Assembly (NCBI RefSeq): GCF_016920785.2
Contig: NW_024609839.1
Span: forward strand, 12,240,196-12,304,195
From: Ixodes scapularis
Lineage: Eukaryota; Arthropoda; Arachnida; Ixodida; Ixodidae
Direction of reading: 5' to 3'
Length of the DNA stretch: 64,000 bases
A program made the translations under genes and the position numbers. Positions 32,754-44,639 of the stretch are shown here, in pieces. Position 1 is the stretch's first letter, and each line of letters opens with the position of its first letter. The notes under the pieces are model-generated. The model made no database searches. It was given only the letters and a program-made list of their open reading frames with translations, and was not told the origin of the DNA.

Positions 32754-33096
32754 ACTCCAAAAAAAAGGGGTGTATTGTTACACCCTTTGTCCCATATAAT
32801 ACACCCCAAAACTTCAATTCGACCTACAGCGCCCTATAGTCAAACAGACGGCCTCAAATTTTACGAGGGTACGTGTTACTGACTACAGAAAAAATAATCG
32901 GGGTTTTCTTGGCCCTACTGTAAAAACTCGGTGTTTTCTTTATGTGGTCTTCGATACATACTTTAGATATTTAAAAAGTTATATCGGACCGTTATCAAGC
33001 CCCTCGTAAAATGTGGGGCCGTCTGTGCGACTATAGGGCGCTGTACGTGTATTACATGGGACAAAAGGGTGTAAGGTGATGCCCTTTTTTTTTTAG
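32754..33096. mobile_element. Long-TIR MITE, copy 2 (PAICS intron 1)
   Basis: It is related to 31470-31885: ACACCCTTTGTCCCATATAA near the left end pairs with TTACATGGGACAAAAGGGTG near the right. A GCGCCCTATAGTC / GACTATAGGGCGC pair lies further in. The outermost ends are decayed. Confidence 0.55.
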
Positions 33097-33489
33097 CGTA
33101 TTAACACTGGATGTTAGCACGCTTACTCTCGGGAAGAATTGCCATTTTCTGCATGAAGACGGCACCTAGTGACTGACCCACAAACTTGCTTTTGAGAAAT
33201 GTCCTTGCTGTTTGGCTTGGAGAGAAGCCGATGCAAGTTCTGCGCATGCGCAAAACATCCGTTGACTGTTCTTCGCGGATATGCGGGTCTTCACTGCTAG
33301 ATGGGAGAAGGGTGGGAAGAGCTCAGATTAGCACAGTGAGACTACAACTCTTGCAAAGGGCCCGATTAACGTAGCGACTAAAGAAAACGGACGCTGGAGC
33401 GCAAGCCTAACAAGAGGTTGTTGCGATCCATTGGCCTAGCAGCCGCTTACGGGCTCAGCAGTTATGGGTGACCCCTAGACTAAGAGTGG

Positions 33490-33610
33490 ACATTCACGGG
33501 TGGCCCTGACAGCCACCCGTGGATTCAGGCCCAACAGCCACTCATGGAGCCAGCATCCATTGATGACCCTAAAAGCCACCCATGGATCCAGCCACATAAA
33601 TTCAGCCCCA
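33490..33610. repeat. Degenerate short tandem repeat
   Basis: Several imperfect copies of an AGCCACCC(A/G)TGGA(T/G) motif occur within about 120 bp, just upstream of PAICS coding exon 2. It is too degenerate to define an exact unit. Confidence 0.45.
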
Positions 33611-33703
33611 TAGGGCTTTGTAACTAGGTGTTGATCCGGCTTGTATGGATGACCCTAGCTGACCCACGGATGTCTCTTGACGCGTGCCCTTGCCTCGTTC
33701 CAG

Positions 33704-33904
33704 CTGGACTGCGTCTGGGTAAGAAGGTCATCGAGGGCAAGACCAAGGTCGTGTACGAGCTCGCGGACGAGCCCGGTCACGTGGTCTTGGTGTCCAAGGA
33801 CCGCATCACTGCCGGCGACGGTGCCCGCGCCCACGACCTTCAGGGCAAGGCGGCCATCTCCAACGCCACCGCGTCGTCCATCTTTGAGATGCTCAACGCG
33901 GCTG
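33704..33904 (+). CDS. PAICS: PAICS coding exon 2 (SAICAR synthetase N-terminus), partial gene
   Basis: PAICS carries out AIR carboxylation and SAICAR synthesis in the cytosolic purine pathway. After a pyrimidine-rich CAG acceptor the exon encodes [19 protein letters not shown], then [20 protein letters not shown] and [20 protein letters not shown], ending at a GTGAGC donor in phase 1. The GKT-K-VYE loop and the D-ITAGDGA segment are the nucleotide-binding N-terminal signature of SAICAR synthetase. With exon 1 it covers residues 1-69 of an expected 420 or so. None of the remaining exons was found to the end of the window, so the gene is partial here. It is divergent from PPAT and separated from exon 1 by a 3.2-kb intron. 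Confidence 0.95.
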
Positions 33905-36690
33905 GTGAGCTCCGCTTTTTGGGCCGCCTGGTAGTGGATGCATAGAGAGTTTCGTGCTGAAAATTCGTTAAGACACGCATACATCGTACAAATGATGGTC
34001 TGCAGACACTCGAGAGTTGCATGGGGGTCGCATTGGTCATACCAAACTGTCTGAAGACATGCTCGTAGCATCCATGAAGCAGACGTGCTTGTCATGTCCG
34101 CAGTGATGTCTTTTGTACGAGCATGTGCCATACGACAGTGTTTATTAAATAGCAGCATTAATCTGAGACGTGGTTATTTGGGCACTTTGTCTAAATATTC
34201 TTGTTGTTAACGTCGGATAGTCAACGTTCAGTTCGAACGATTCAAATCTTGGTCAAAAGAATGCGTTTGTGTGTTGTACTTATAAACCACACGCGTATTA
34301 TCAATACCACGCTGCAAAAATAAAGTGCATTTATTTTGGGGAAGGGGGGGGGGGGGGGGTTGCAGATTGCACCGTGAATTAAAGGCAGCGCAGGGATTTA
34401 GCAGACGCGTCATAGTTAAAGGAGCGCAAAACGCGTGTTGATCGCAGGAATTTCAGAGGAACGCGGTAGAAGTATTCCACTCTTTGCTAGCTGTCCAGAG
34501 ATAATACGATATCATTCTTGCTAAAAAAAATAATAAAGAAAAAGGGTACATATAGCATTACCGGCGGCACTTTCGCTTAGTCGAAATGAACGAATTTGAC
34601 ATTTGCGAGGTAACAATACACGCTTTATCGCGAAAGGCTCTGTGTGAGACACTTTCGTGCCCTAAATAAGTCGATAACAAATCGGGAACATCAATTTCTA
34701 GTGCAAAATCTACGCAAACCTTTTTTATCTCGCAGACACTCGGCAATCCTGATAAGGTGGCCGACCGTATTCACCGGGTTTGTGACGCACGGCGGGGCGC
34801 GTAGCCTCCTCATCCGATTACGCCTTTTCAGTTTAGATGATAGTCGAAAGAAATCTGGTTTTTATTTCATCTTTTCCTACGACCGCGACTCCTTGCCTGT
34901 GTTGGAAGAGCCTCGGGCAGCATGCGCCTGCCTGGCCTCGAAAGTGGGCGAAACAACAAGGGAAGGAAATACTCGATGTACGGTCCGTTACGGTGATCAG
35001 TGTTCGGTGGGGAACGTGGCGATACCACCGTACGTTGGCCCATATCAATCATTTTCACTACGTAAAAAAAAAATAAAAAAAAATTTACGTTTTTTTTTTT
35101 ATTTTATTTTTATTCAAATAGAGACGAACCAGAGGGAGGGAAAAGTCGCGAATATTTTCCTGATTTCACGCGTCCCGCCCTGATCGACTGACATACCGTT
35201 TACATTTTGAAAGGTTAAGTGTTCCAAAATCCTACGTGATTGGTTTTTTTTTTACCTCAATTTAGGTTGAAGTTAGGTGCGGGGAGGGGGGTGCTGTGCT
35301 AAGCAACAATTAACCGCGTGACGCTGCGAGCGCAAAAAAAGATGGAAACGCCGCTCGTCGAGTTATCGGTGACCTCTTGGGCATCTGCCGACTCTCGGCC
35401 CTGCTGTAAAAGTAAAGGGAAGAGAGATGTTGAAGGAGAGGGAAAAGACTCGTCTGTTCTGTGTCTGATCGCCGTGGCGCCGAGTCGTCTGCCCTGATAA
35501 CAGCGGCGGCGGGGATCCTCCGTCGCCGACCGTCCACCCCGTACCAGGAATTTGTGCGCCGTTGATGTCTTCCGATAAATTCCGGACGGCTGATATCCGA
35601 GCGTATCGGCTGCAACTGCATTTTTGTTGCCGCTCGAGAAGCGCAGCGTGTCCATCGTGTCGTTGACACCCGCACAGAGGGACAAGCGAGCGCCAAGACC
35701 TCGCAGATTGGGTGCTTCCTGATTTTTTTCTTCTCAATATCCCTAATTTAGCTTTTTGGATCGTGCCTTAGAAGGCGAGCGCATTACGTGATCGTTAGTG
35801 GGTCCATGACGAGCACGCTGAAGCTCGGCGAGGGTAAAGCGGCGGACGCGTGCTAGCGTCGCGCTCTTCTGCTGAGACGCTGTAAAAGGCGCTGTCGGCG
35901 GCTTAGCGGCGTTGCTTGGAAGCGAGGACGTCTGGGTGGTGCTGGTCGTGGGGTGCGCTCATTTTTCACTCGAGGGACGTCTTGGAAGTACGATGCTCTC
36001 TTATGTTTGCGTTTGTGCGGACTTGGAAGAATTCACTGCCACTCGAAACATATAGTTCCGCGTTAAAGTAACGCGCCATACTCATCATCATCCTAAGCTA
36101 AACCCTGAGATAAGGTTTCGTTAAAAGGGTTAGTGCGTGCCAAAAATAACTGCTGCTAGGACCTGAGTAGGGTTGTTCGATTGTTTTGGTCCCGGACCTC
36201 GGTGGGCACTTGGGAGTTTGTCTACAGTCGGGAACGTCGTGAAACATGTGGTCCGGATGCTCGTTGGAGTCGAAGACTTCTTGTTGCGGCCGACAGCAGA
36301 GAGTTGACGATCGACGAAAACTCCCTCATGACCTCGAACGGCATCGACTCTGATCGCAGCAGTGACGAGACTCGAGAGTGACTCTTATCGAAAAATGGTG
36401 GATGCTGGTCATTTTGACTGCAACTCCCTCGCGATTGACTCCAGCGACGACATCGTCACGGATGAGCTCGCCGTCGCCCGCGATGTTCTCGCATGTGCTT
36501 GCCGGGTTTAAGTCGAGAGCGAGCGTAGCCTTGGAGTACGTGGCGAGGCGAGCCTGGGGACGAATTACGTCCCCAGGTGTCAAACGTATGTTTCTGAAAA
36601 ATACCAAAATGTATACCGCTATCTTTGCAAAAATTTTTGAGCAGTCACCCAACTTTACTACACTTCCTGAAGATAAAAAAAAAAAAAATA
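33905..36690. other. Start of PAICS intron 2, no gene recognised
   Basis: There is a G-run near 34340, and A/T homopolymers near 35065-35115. Many overlapping open frames at 35.3-35.7 kb share no family signature and are probably chance. Confidence 0.4.
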
Positions 36691-38060
36691 GGGAAGGTGG
36701 CTCCGGCTCTATAAATCGGGTAATAGCGCAGTCCTATTAACTACCGGCCAATCTCACTAATTAGTGCACCGTGTAAAATCTTGGAGCATATCGTTTATTC
36801 GCACCTTGTTGATTTCCTAGACGCTAATTTTTTTTTTTTTTTTTTGACTCCCGTTCTGCATGTTGTTCGTAAATTCCTTTCCTGCGAGACCCAACTTCCG
36901 TCTTTCACTAATGACGTTCTTTCTATTCTCGATAGAGGATCCCTGGTAACCTGGTTGATTGTGTGATTCTTGATTTCTGCAAAGCATTCGATAACGTTTC
37001 CCGCAAGCTTTTACTTCTCACACTTAACCGCGACAATGTGTTTTTCTGTATTAAACGCTTTCTTACAAATCGCACTCGGTTTGTCTCTACTAATCAGGTT
37101 AATTTTCATCCCAGTGCTGTAACATCCAGTGTCCCACAAGAAATCCCCCTCAGGCCCTCTTTTGTTTCTAATTTATATAAACGACTTGCCTCAGAATCTT
37201 TCATCTACTGGCTTGTTTGCTGATGGCTGTGTAATCTATCGCGAACTTACTAACGAATCTGATGCTCTACTACGTCAGATTTAGATACAGCTTTTGAGTA
37301 GTGTAACACGTGGTCTACAACTTAACATAACCCAATGTAAAGCTATGTGTGTAACTCGATGTCACTCCTCACCACTGACATACTACCTCGGTACCTCTCC
37401 CATGCAACTCGTAACTTCCTAAAAATACCTTGGTGTTCATCAGGCACGTAACCAGGGGGGCCTCGTCTCCCTCTCATACAGCATTTCGTCATAGGCCACG
37501 AAACAAAATCCTGGCTACGTGTCCATATTACCCATAACATGTCACGGAACGTTCACATTCATCACATCTCTGCTAACGTCAACTCTATGCTTGGTCACTT
37601 TGAGCGAAATTTTACATTAGACCCCGGGTCATTGAAATTACTTTTATTTAAAACATTGGTACGTTCAATATTTAGAATACGGTGCAACAATCTGGGATCT
37701 CGGTCACCCAACACTCGTATGTAGCACTGAGGCCGTTCGAAATTGCGGCGCGCGATTTATCTTTTGTCATTATTAGCGTACCGCTAGTGTCTCGTTGCCG
37801 AACGTTTACCTCCAACTCGTTTATGAAGACTGTCTCTGCGTCTTCCTCCTTTGCGTCGCAAAGTTTCTCGTCTGTATCTTTTTTTTTTACAAATTACTCT
37901 AACCCTACTCTATAATAAGCTTCTTCTTCCTCCCCCGCGTATCTCTGCAGGCCTTGACCATCGATGCAAAGTAGGATTTCATCAGTGTCGTCCCAACGCC
38001 CACATTGACTCCTTCGTATACTCAGGTCTTCCGAGTAAAACCATTTTCCCGTATTTTTAG
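36690..38060 (+). pseudogene. Non-LTR retrotransposon (CR1/L2-like LINE) RT relic
   Basis: Plus-strand frames carry RT motifs in order. A Y-R/Q-P-I-S-L equivalent lies near 36735 (ACCGGCCAATCTCACTAAT), then ILDFCKAFDNVSRKLLLLTL (36966-37025). TSSVPQEIPLRPS marks the usual G-V-P-Q-G block (about 37130). YLGTSPMQL and RMLGH-type blocks follow, then LKLLLFKTLVRS (about 37635) and a C-terminal HRCKVGFHQCR (about 37960). Frameshifts and stops interrupt every segment. The catalytic Y/F-ADD is not intact. The order and spacing match a jockey/CR1-type RT C-terminal half. Confidence 0.75.
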
Positions 38061-38680
38061 GATCCATATCATCACCACCTGATTTGTTCGAGACCGCGAT
38101 AACCAATCATCTTTGTTTCGAGGTTAGCTAACTAACCTCGACTGTTCGTGTTGTGCATCGTTAATCGTAGCGGTTTGCGGAGAGGGTTGCGGGACGGCGA
38201 AAACGATCTACGAAAACTCCCAGATATTGGTGTATCACGGTATAACGTTGACACCAACTCGAGTGTGACGTCGTGCCAACTACACGTTCTTTCTGTGTGC
38301 GTCGCCGTGTCCCCGACGCGTTGTGGCAGAAGCGATAAGGGTGGACCGGTTGGCGGGGTACGCCTGCTCAGGGCGCCTCGGAAGAGCCTCGCTGTGATCG
38401 CGCGACATGGCTTATCTGCTGGGCTTCGCTGTCCTCGGGACGAATCTGCCGGGAGGGAGTCTCGCTCCGCGATAGTGCTGCCACTCGAGGAAGCTCCTCC
38501 TGCCTTCGTACACGCCTGGGTTTACGCCTGTCCTGGGAAACTCCTTGGTTCGCCCCTAAGCTGATAGTGCGCTGAAAGCTACGGACTCGCCGGGTCAATC
38601 AACCGTTTCTCTTCCATCACCTGACCCTGCGTGTGGCTAGGGGCGCGTATCGCGTGGCGAAAGATACACCGAGACGTAGG

Positions 38681-39006
38681 CAGGGCCGTACCCAAAAAAA
38701 AATTTCGGGGGGGGGGGGGGGGGGGGGGGGGTTTCGGGGACAACGGCGGCCATTTTGAAAGTGTCTGTTGTCTTATTTTCGCCTATGAATCATGTGCATC
38801 GGTGGCATATAATGGAGAGTTGCAGCAAACCGGAGAACCGGTCCCGGTTTGGTACCCGGTAGCCGACCGGCGCCACTGCGCGTGCGCAGAGGTGGAGATT
38901 AAAATCGGCTGGCTGCCAGTGCACCGACCAGGGCCGTACCCAGAAAAAAATTTCGGGGGGGGGGGGGGGTCAGAACCCCCCTAACCCCCCCCTGGTTACG
39001 GCCCTG
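38681..39006. mobile_element. hAT-like MITE with G-runs
   Basis: A perfect 8-bp duplication GACGTAGG flanks it (38673-38680, 39007-39014). Termini are CAGGGCCGTACCC and, from the right, CAGGGCCGTAACC. A second left-end-like sequence starts at 38931, so it looks partly self-nested or tandemly duplicated. Long G-runs follow both left ends and C-runs precede the right end. No coding. Confidence 0.75.
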
Positions 39007-39022
39007 GACGTAGGGCATATCA

Positions 39023-39835
39023 TGTAGGGCTCCGTGTTTTCGGATAAATGATAAATCCGAAAAACACCCGCCGGTAAAATTTTGGTCAATTCGGATTTAT
39101 CCGATAAACTCCGAATATTTGTGTCAATGCCACCCCCCCCCCCCCCCCCAAGCAAAAAAAAAAAAATTTTTTTTTGGCATTATAATTATTTTTTAAATCT
39201 CGGACCGTTGTCAAAAGGGGGTCTTTCCGCTTGACTCTTCAAGGTTGATTCAGGGCAACAGGTCGTTCGTTGTACATCCGGATCACGACAAAAGCCACTC
39301 TTTTGGTTTCCAGATTGGGCCATGCGATTTGTTGTTTAGAGAAAGGAAAGGGTATGTTTTAGTAACAGTGAAAGCTATGGACCGTAGGGATTGTAGAAAA
39401 TTGGGAAGAGGGGAAGTTCCTCGCGCGGCCGCGGGCTAGATTGATGAAATAGGATGGGATGACTACGAGCTTCCTAGCGACTATCTCCGGGAGTTTATTG
39501 ATTTTAAGGTATCGGCGTTTATCGAAGCACCACTTGTGTGTGACATTTGTCGTCAATAAATTAGTATTGCCAATGGCAATGGCACCAACGCCAAATTCAA
39601 CTGAAGATATTTCAATTGATACAAGCGCGTTTTATTTTTTATCTGGCATACGTTTACATTCGGTTATTATTTATTTATTTATTTTTAAGACGAAACACAG
39701 CGAAATTAAATTCCGAATTTCGGAGAATTTGGAATAAAAAAAAGAAAACTCCGATAAACTCCGAATCTTCGGCAAAAAATAAACTCCGAAAAACACCCTC
39801 CGAATTTGAGGAAAAATGAACTCCGAAAACACGGA
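39023..39835. mobile_element. hAT-like element with CCGAA subterminal repeats
   Basis: TCCGTGTTTTCGGA occurs near the left end and its complement near the right. Both subterminal regions repeat CTCCGAA or ATCCGAAAA. The flanks GGCATATC (39014-39021) and GGCATATG (39838-39845) may be a decayed 8-bp duplication. The interior has no recognised gene. Exact ends are uncertain. Confidence 0.5.
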
Positions 39836-41749
39836 TAGGCATATGGTACATCGAGCACGTGGCTTCCACCGCGCTTTCGCCGGTGTTTTTCCTTATCTTT
39901 TTTTTTTTTTTTTTTTTGTTAGAAAAAAAAACAAAGAAAAAAAAGGGGGAGGGGGAAGGAAATTTTAATCGTCTGTGCAGTTTCGTTTTGAGGGTACAAA
40001 AAAGCGAGGGATTGCAATGCTGCCGCACAGAAATCATTCGCACATTGCGCGTTCGTTTTTCTTTCTCTCTTTTTTTTTTTGTGCTTGTGCGCGTGTGTAG
40101 CTTTTCTCCAGTGAGCCTTTCTCCGCAGTGGACAGTGTTGCGACGACTGTTTGTCCGCTGTTTCTCCGCGGAGCTTTTGTCCGGCCATCTTTTTTCCCGG
40201 TCTCTTTTGTCTGCCGCCCGACGACAGTGGCTAGAGGAACGGTTGCGCCTGTGACGGCTAATTTCATATCTGGCTCCCCTTGACTGCTTTTTATGCGCCA
40301 AACGTCAACAACCGGCATCCGGAGCCAAGGAATTGTTTTCATTCCGTCCATTTCCTCGTGTGGGGACGATAAAGGCGCTCACGTCGTCGTTGCGTAACGC
40401 TGCGTCGCCGTGGGGCATCGACTGCCGCTGTCGACGTGGTTTACGCTGTGCGCCCCGATTTGAGAGTGCTTGCAGCTGCTCCGCCACCCGGTTAATGAGC
40501 CGCGTTTTGCTACGAGACACGGCTCCCCTCACCCAATAAAGATTATTATTATACGAGGTGCGAGCACTTTAATTTATGATTATAATACTACCGGCCCAAT
40601 CCAGGTTGTGGTCGCAGAGGCACAACGCAACATTAATTAAATATTCCAACAATGATTAAGACAGTAAAAAAAAAAAAAAAAAAACATCCTATATATAACG
40701 AACACGCGCTTAACATTTGTAGCAAAATTAAAAAAAAAAAAAGAACGAATTACCTAGGTAAGAAAGCAGTGATTCCATCCATGAAGTTGTCAACAGGGCC
40801 TGAATTTGCTAGGGATGCAGGAAATGTGCTCCATTCGACGATGGATCGAGGAAAATAATGAATGCTTGAATGTGTCGAGTCGTACTGGATACTCTAGTAC
40901 TGAACGCGCGTGGCAAGAACGGCTTTTAGGCGACCAGAAAAGCTTATCTATTTTGTAGTATTAACGTGCAGTTTTTCTCGTTAAGAATGAAAAAAAACCT
41001 GAAATGGTATATAGCTACCCACGCTCTTGCACTGAGCTTGAGCAAGAGTACCTGAAATAAACCTTATCGCGTTTCTCTGTACATTTCAAAACTTATTGGC
41101 ATTGTTCTTTTCCTGAATTGCACGTAATATTGGCATATTCTAAAAGAAGTCGTAATAGAGTTTTGCAAACAGCGAGTTTTGTGTACGATAAAGAAAACTC
41201 GGGGAGAAGTTTCAAGGACCAAAGCCGCTGGATCGCTTTCGTCACAGCAGGGTCAATGTGCTTGTGCAAAATTAGTTTGTTGCTAAAATTTCTTTGACCC
41301 GTTAATCTAATTGCCGATTAATGCGTTTACGCGAGCTGTATGGGACGCTTTTTAAGCGTGATTGACACATTGACACTGTTCGAGCTATTCAATTCCATTT
41401 GCCAATCCCGACGCCAGGCGAGTATCGCTTCTATGCAGTTTAAATAGTTGGATCCTGAGGAGAATGGGGATTGTGTACAAGACAATCGTCTGCAATAATC
41501 TATTTTGGCATGCATGTTTTTGCTCACTTTGCTTAAGTGGAAAGGGTTTTGTCCGGCATTCTTTGCCTGCCGTTGGACTTTCAACGGGAACGTGGAGAGA
41601 AGTTCGACCCAAGTTTCAGCTTCACCAAAGCTTGTCTGTTAGGCGCATGCGTGGAAATTGAAAACGAGCTGAAGCCAGCTGGTGGAGGAAAAATGCAATG
41701 ATGTTTGATTGTTTCACTATATAAAGTATTTATATACGTATATATTTTT
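39836..41749. other. Non-coding, possible LINE 3' tail
   Basis: No gene recognised. Homopolymer runs lie at about 39898-39945 and 40070. CCCAATAAAGATTATTATTA at 40528-40547 looks like the 3' end of a LINE with a short ATT tail. The frames at 40.0-40.3 kb on both strands are Lys/Arg- or Phe/Leu-rich artefacts of these runs. Confidence 0.4.
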
Positions 41750-42060
41750 TTTTTTTTGCGAAAATAAAGTTGCGGATTGCCGAACGCTCATTTTTTTGCC
41801 TAAATGTAGCGCTAGCTGTCAGAATTAGATGCCAACATTTCAGAACTAACGGTTACCTTATTTCTGCAATTTTCGGTGGAATATTGGGACCGAATGCGCA
41901 ATAACTGAGTGGCGCCAGTTACCGGAAACGGACAAAAACGTTCCCGTTTTCCCATTTAAATGTTCAGAAAATTACTTCTAACTTTTCAATGGAATAACGT
42001 TTAGTTCTGAAACTTTGACATCTGGTTGGGACCGCTAGCGCTACATTTGTGAGGATAATA
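41750..42060. mobile_element. Degraded relative of the palindromic MITE at 59727
   Basis: It shares with 59727-60149 the blocks GCCGAACGCTCATT, GTAGCGCTAGC and GAAACTTTGACATCTGGTTG, and the same overall palindromic layout around the centre near 41905. The terminal CAGGGTGTC ends are lost. Confidence 0.55.
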
Positions 42061-43312
42061 AGCGGTCTGTGATGCGGATTTTATTTGTGCGGCAAAAGAA
42101 ACCTTGCACAGGACATGCGTTTGCTTTTATATGCTGTGAACAATAAACATTGCTGATCATTTCACGAAATATAAAATAAGTTACTTTAGTAACATTTTTT
42201 CTCTCTATAATCTGGAACTTTTGTGTAAAAGTCGGGCACACTGTCTATAAGTCAAACTTCATTTTACCAAAAAAAAAAAGTACACGGAATTGTGATACTG
42301 TGTTGGAAAGTTACACTGAACAAACACGTAAGAAAAGAACACGACTTGCATTGAAAGCGCATATAACAGCGCTTCTACAAGTACGTCGTGTTTTTTTTTT
42401 TCTTCTGTCTACCATATTGTCCTATAGCATGGGTGGGCAAAATACATGCAAATATGTATCGAAATACAAATACAAAATACTTCGTCAAAAATGTATTTAA
42501 TTACAAATCTAATTACATTTCCAAAAAAGTATTTAAATGCAAGGTACAAATACAACCAAATGTATTTGGTCTCCTCCAAATACTTTTCCAAATACATTCC
42601 TCAAAATTTGCGTCGGCGACTTCAGGGCACCTGCAACGGGTTTCTGGGTATCTCATTTTAATTTTGCATCGCACACTCGGGAGTTAGTGTGCGAGGCTCT
42701 AGTAACGTAATGGAAATATAATCACAAAAAAAAAAAAAAATGTAATCAGCTTGGACGTAATAGGTGAAAAAAGTACAGAGCTTCAATGAGCTTTTTTTTT
42801 GTCGATTACATTTTGGTGTAGACCAGCAAAGCACCGAGACGAGCAAGACGCGCAGCAATACCTAGAGAATTTGTTATTGTTGCATCAGAATTAATTGGGG
42901 GGCTAGTTGGTTGAACATCTAGGCGGTGGTTTTGAAAGCGCAAAAGACTGAGAAGAGAAGGAGGGGACAGGACAGAGCGCTTACTTACAACTGTCAAATT
43001 TAATAGAGCATCTAGAGAACGACAAGGTGGAAGTGAAAAAAGAAAAGGCAGAAACGAAAGATGAAATTAGAGCCACTGCTGCTACAAAGAGCATATTTAG
43101 TTTTATAAATCAAAATAAAAATTATTTTAACTTCAGCTAAAGGCAAAATAATTGTCGCGTAAAAAACTGTCTATACTACAAAAAATAAAAATAAAATAAT
43201 GAAATAGAAGAAAAAAATAACAAAAGAAGAAGAAAAAATACGCTGAGAAAACGACTAAACGTCTTCAGGTAAAACACCGCTAGAACTGAAGTTCCTTTTG
43301 TGTTTCAGGTCT

Positions 43313-44027
43313 TCAGGGGAAACATCGAAGGAACTGGAGTTCTTTTTGTGTTAGGGTCACTGATGGCGCGCTTATACACTTGTCGCCACTGGTGAGGATG
43401 ACTTGAGCCTCGTACAGTTCTCTGGTGTTTTTGTCACGGTACCACTTTAGAACTTTGGTGTGGTTGAATGTTGGTGAGCATTTGCAGTCTCTGACATGCA
43501 CCGCAAGATGTCCTGATGGTGCTGAGATCAACGTTTGGGCATGTTCTCTTAATCTGGTATTAATACATCGCCCCGACTGACCTACATACACTTCGCCGCA
43601 AGTAAACGGTGTTTGATATACCACTCCACTTTGACATTCTACATACTTGAGTCGATGTTTAACACTGCACTCTGCCTGTTGATGCTGTTGGCAATTGATC
43701 TGAGGGCAGAGCCTTTTTAGTTCTTCCGGAGCTGAAAGCACGACTTGGACTTGAAACTTCGCGGCTGTTCTCTTCAAGTTGTGGGACAAGCGGTGTATAT
43801 ATGGCACGGTGTTTCTTGCGTTTTTCGGTGTCACGTTTTTTATTTGAGGTCATCAAGGATTCGGCGACGTCATATATTATGGGATTCGGATATCCCGACG
43901 CTTTCGGTCTTTGTACTTGAGCATTGAAGCTTTCCCCCGCTGAATGTATGCAAGATTGTTTAAGAGCTGTATTCAGGCAATTTTTTGCAATTCCTCTTTT
44001 AATAATTTTGGAAAATCTTGCATACAT
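43313..44027 (-). pseudogene. Penelope-like GIY-YIG endonuclease, left arm
   Basis: Reading from 44027, the RT end (KRGIAKNCLNTALKQSCIHS) leads to the linker, shifts frame near 43815, and then continues to the stop at 43313 through PYIHRLSHNLKRTAAKFQVQ. The GIY-YIG core is intact: FTCGEVYVGQSGRC, the Arg of LREH, and the catalytic Glu in RELYEAQVI. A Cys/His cluster (CQHQQAEC-type linker, then HVRDCKCSP) precedes and follows the core. Only the frameshift in the linker breaks it; the RT catalytic core is absent by 5' truncation. Confidence 0.8.
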
Positions 44028-44639
44028 TCAGCGGGGGAAAGCTTCAATGCTCAAGTACAAAGACTGAAAGCATCGGGATATCCGAATTCCATAATATATG
44101 ACGTCGCCGAATCCTTGATGACCTCAAATAAAAAACGGGACACTGAAAAACGCAAGAAACACCGACCGACTGTTCTGCCATATATACACCACTTGTCCCA
44201 CCACTTGAAGAGAACAGCCGCGAAGTTTCAAGTCCAAGTCGTGCTTTCAGCTCCGGACAAACTAAAAAGGCTCTGCCCTCAGATCAATTGCCAACAGCAT
44301 CAACAGGCAGAGTGCAGTGTTAAACATCGACTAAAGTATGTAGAATGTCAAAGTAGAGTGGTATATCAAATACCGTTTACTTGCGGCAAAGTGTATGTAG
44401 GTCAGTCGGGGTGATGTATTAACACCAGATTAAGAGAACATGCCCAAACGTTAAAATCAGCACCATCAGGACATCTTGCGGTGCATGTCAGAGACTGCAA
44501 ATGCTTACCAACATTCAACCACACCAAAGTTCTAAAGCGGTACCGTGACAAAAAAACCAGAGAACTGTACGAGGCTCAAGTCATCCTCACCAGTGGCGAC
44601 AAGTGTATAAGCGCGCCATCAGTGACCCTAACACAAAAA
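44012..44639 (+). pseudogene. Penelope-like GIY-YIG endonuclease, right arm
   Basis: This is the inverted duplicate of the left arm. It lacks the linker frameshift (open from 43944 to 44414, including KSCIHSAGESFNAQVQRLKA and LPYIHHLSHHLKRTAAKFQ). It instead has a TGA within the endonuclease core, right after YVGQSG, where the left arm has CGA, a CpG-to-TpG change. The remaining coding trace runs to about 44680 and has a second stop near the C-terminus. Each arm is broken at a different place. Confidence 0.8.
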
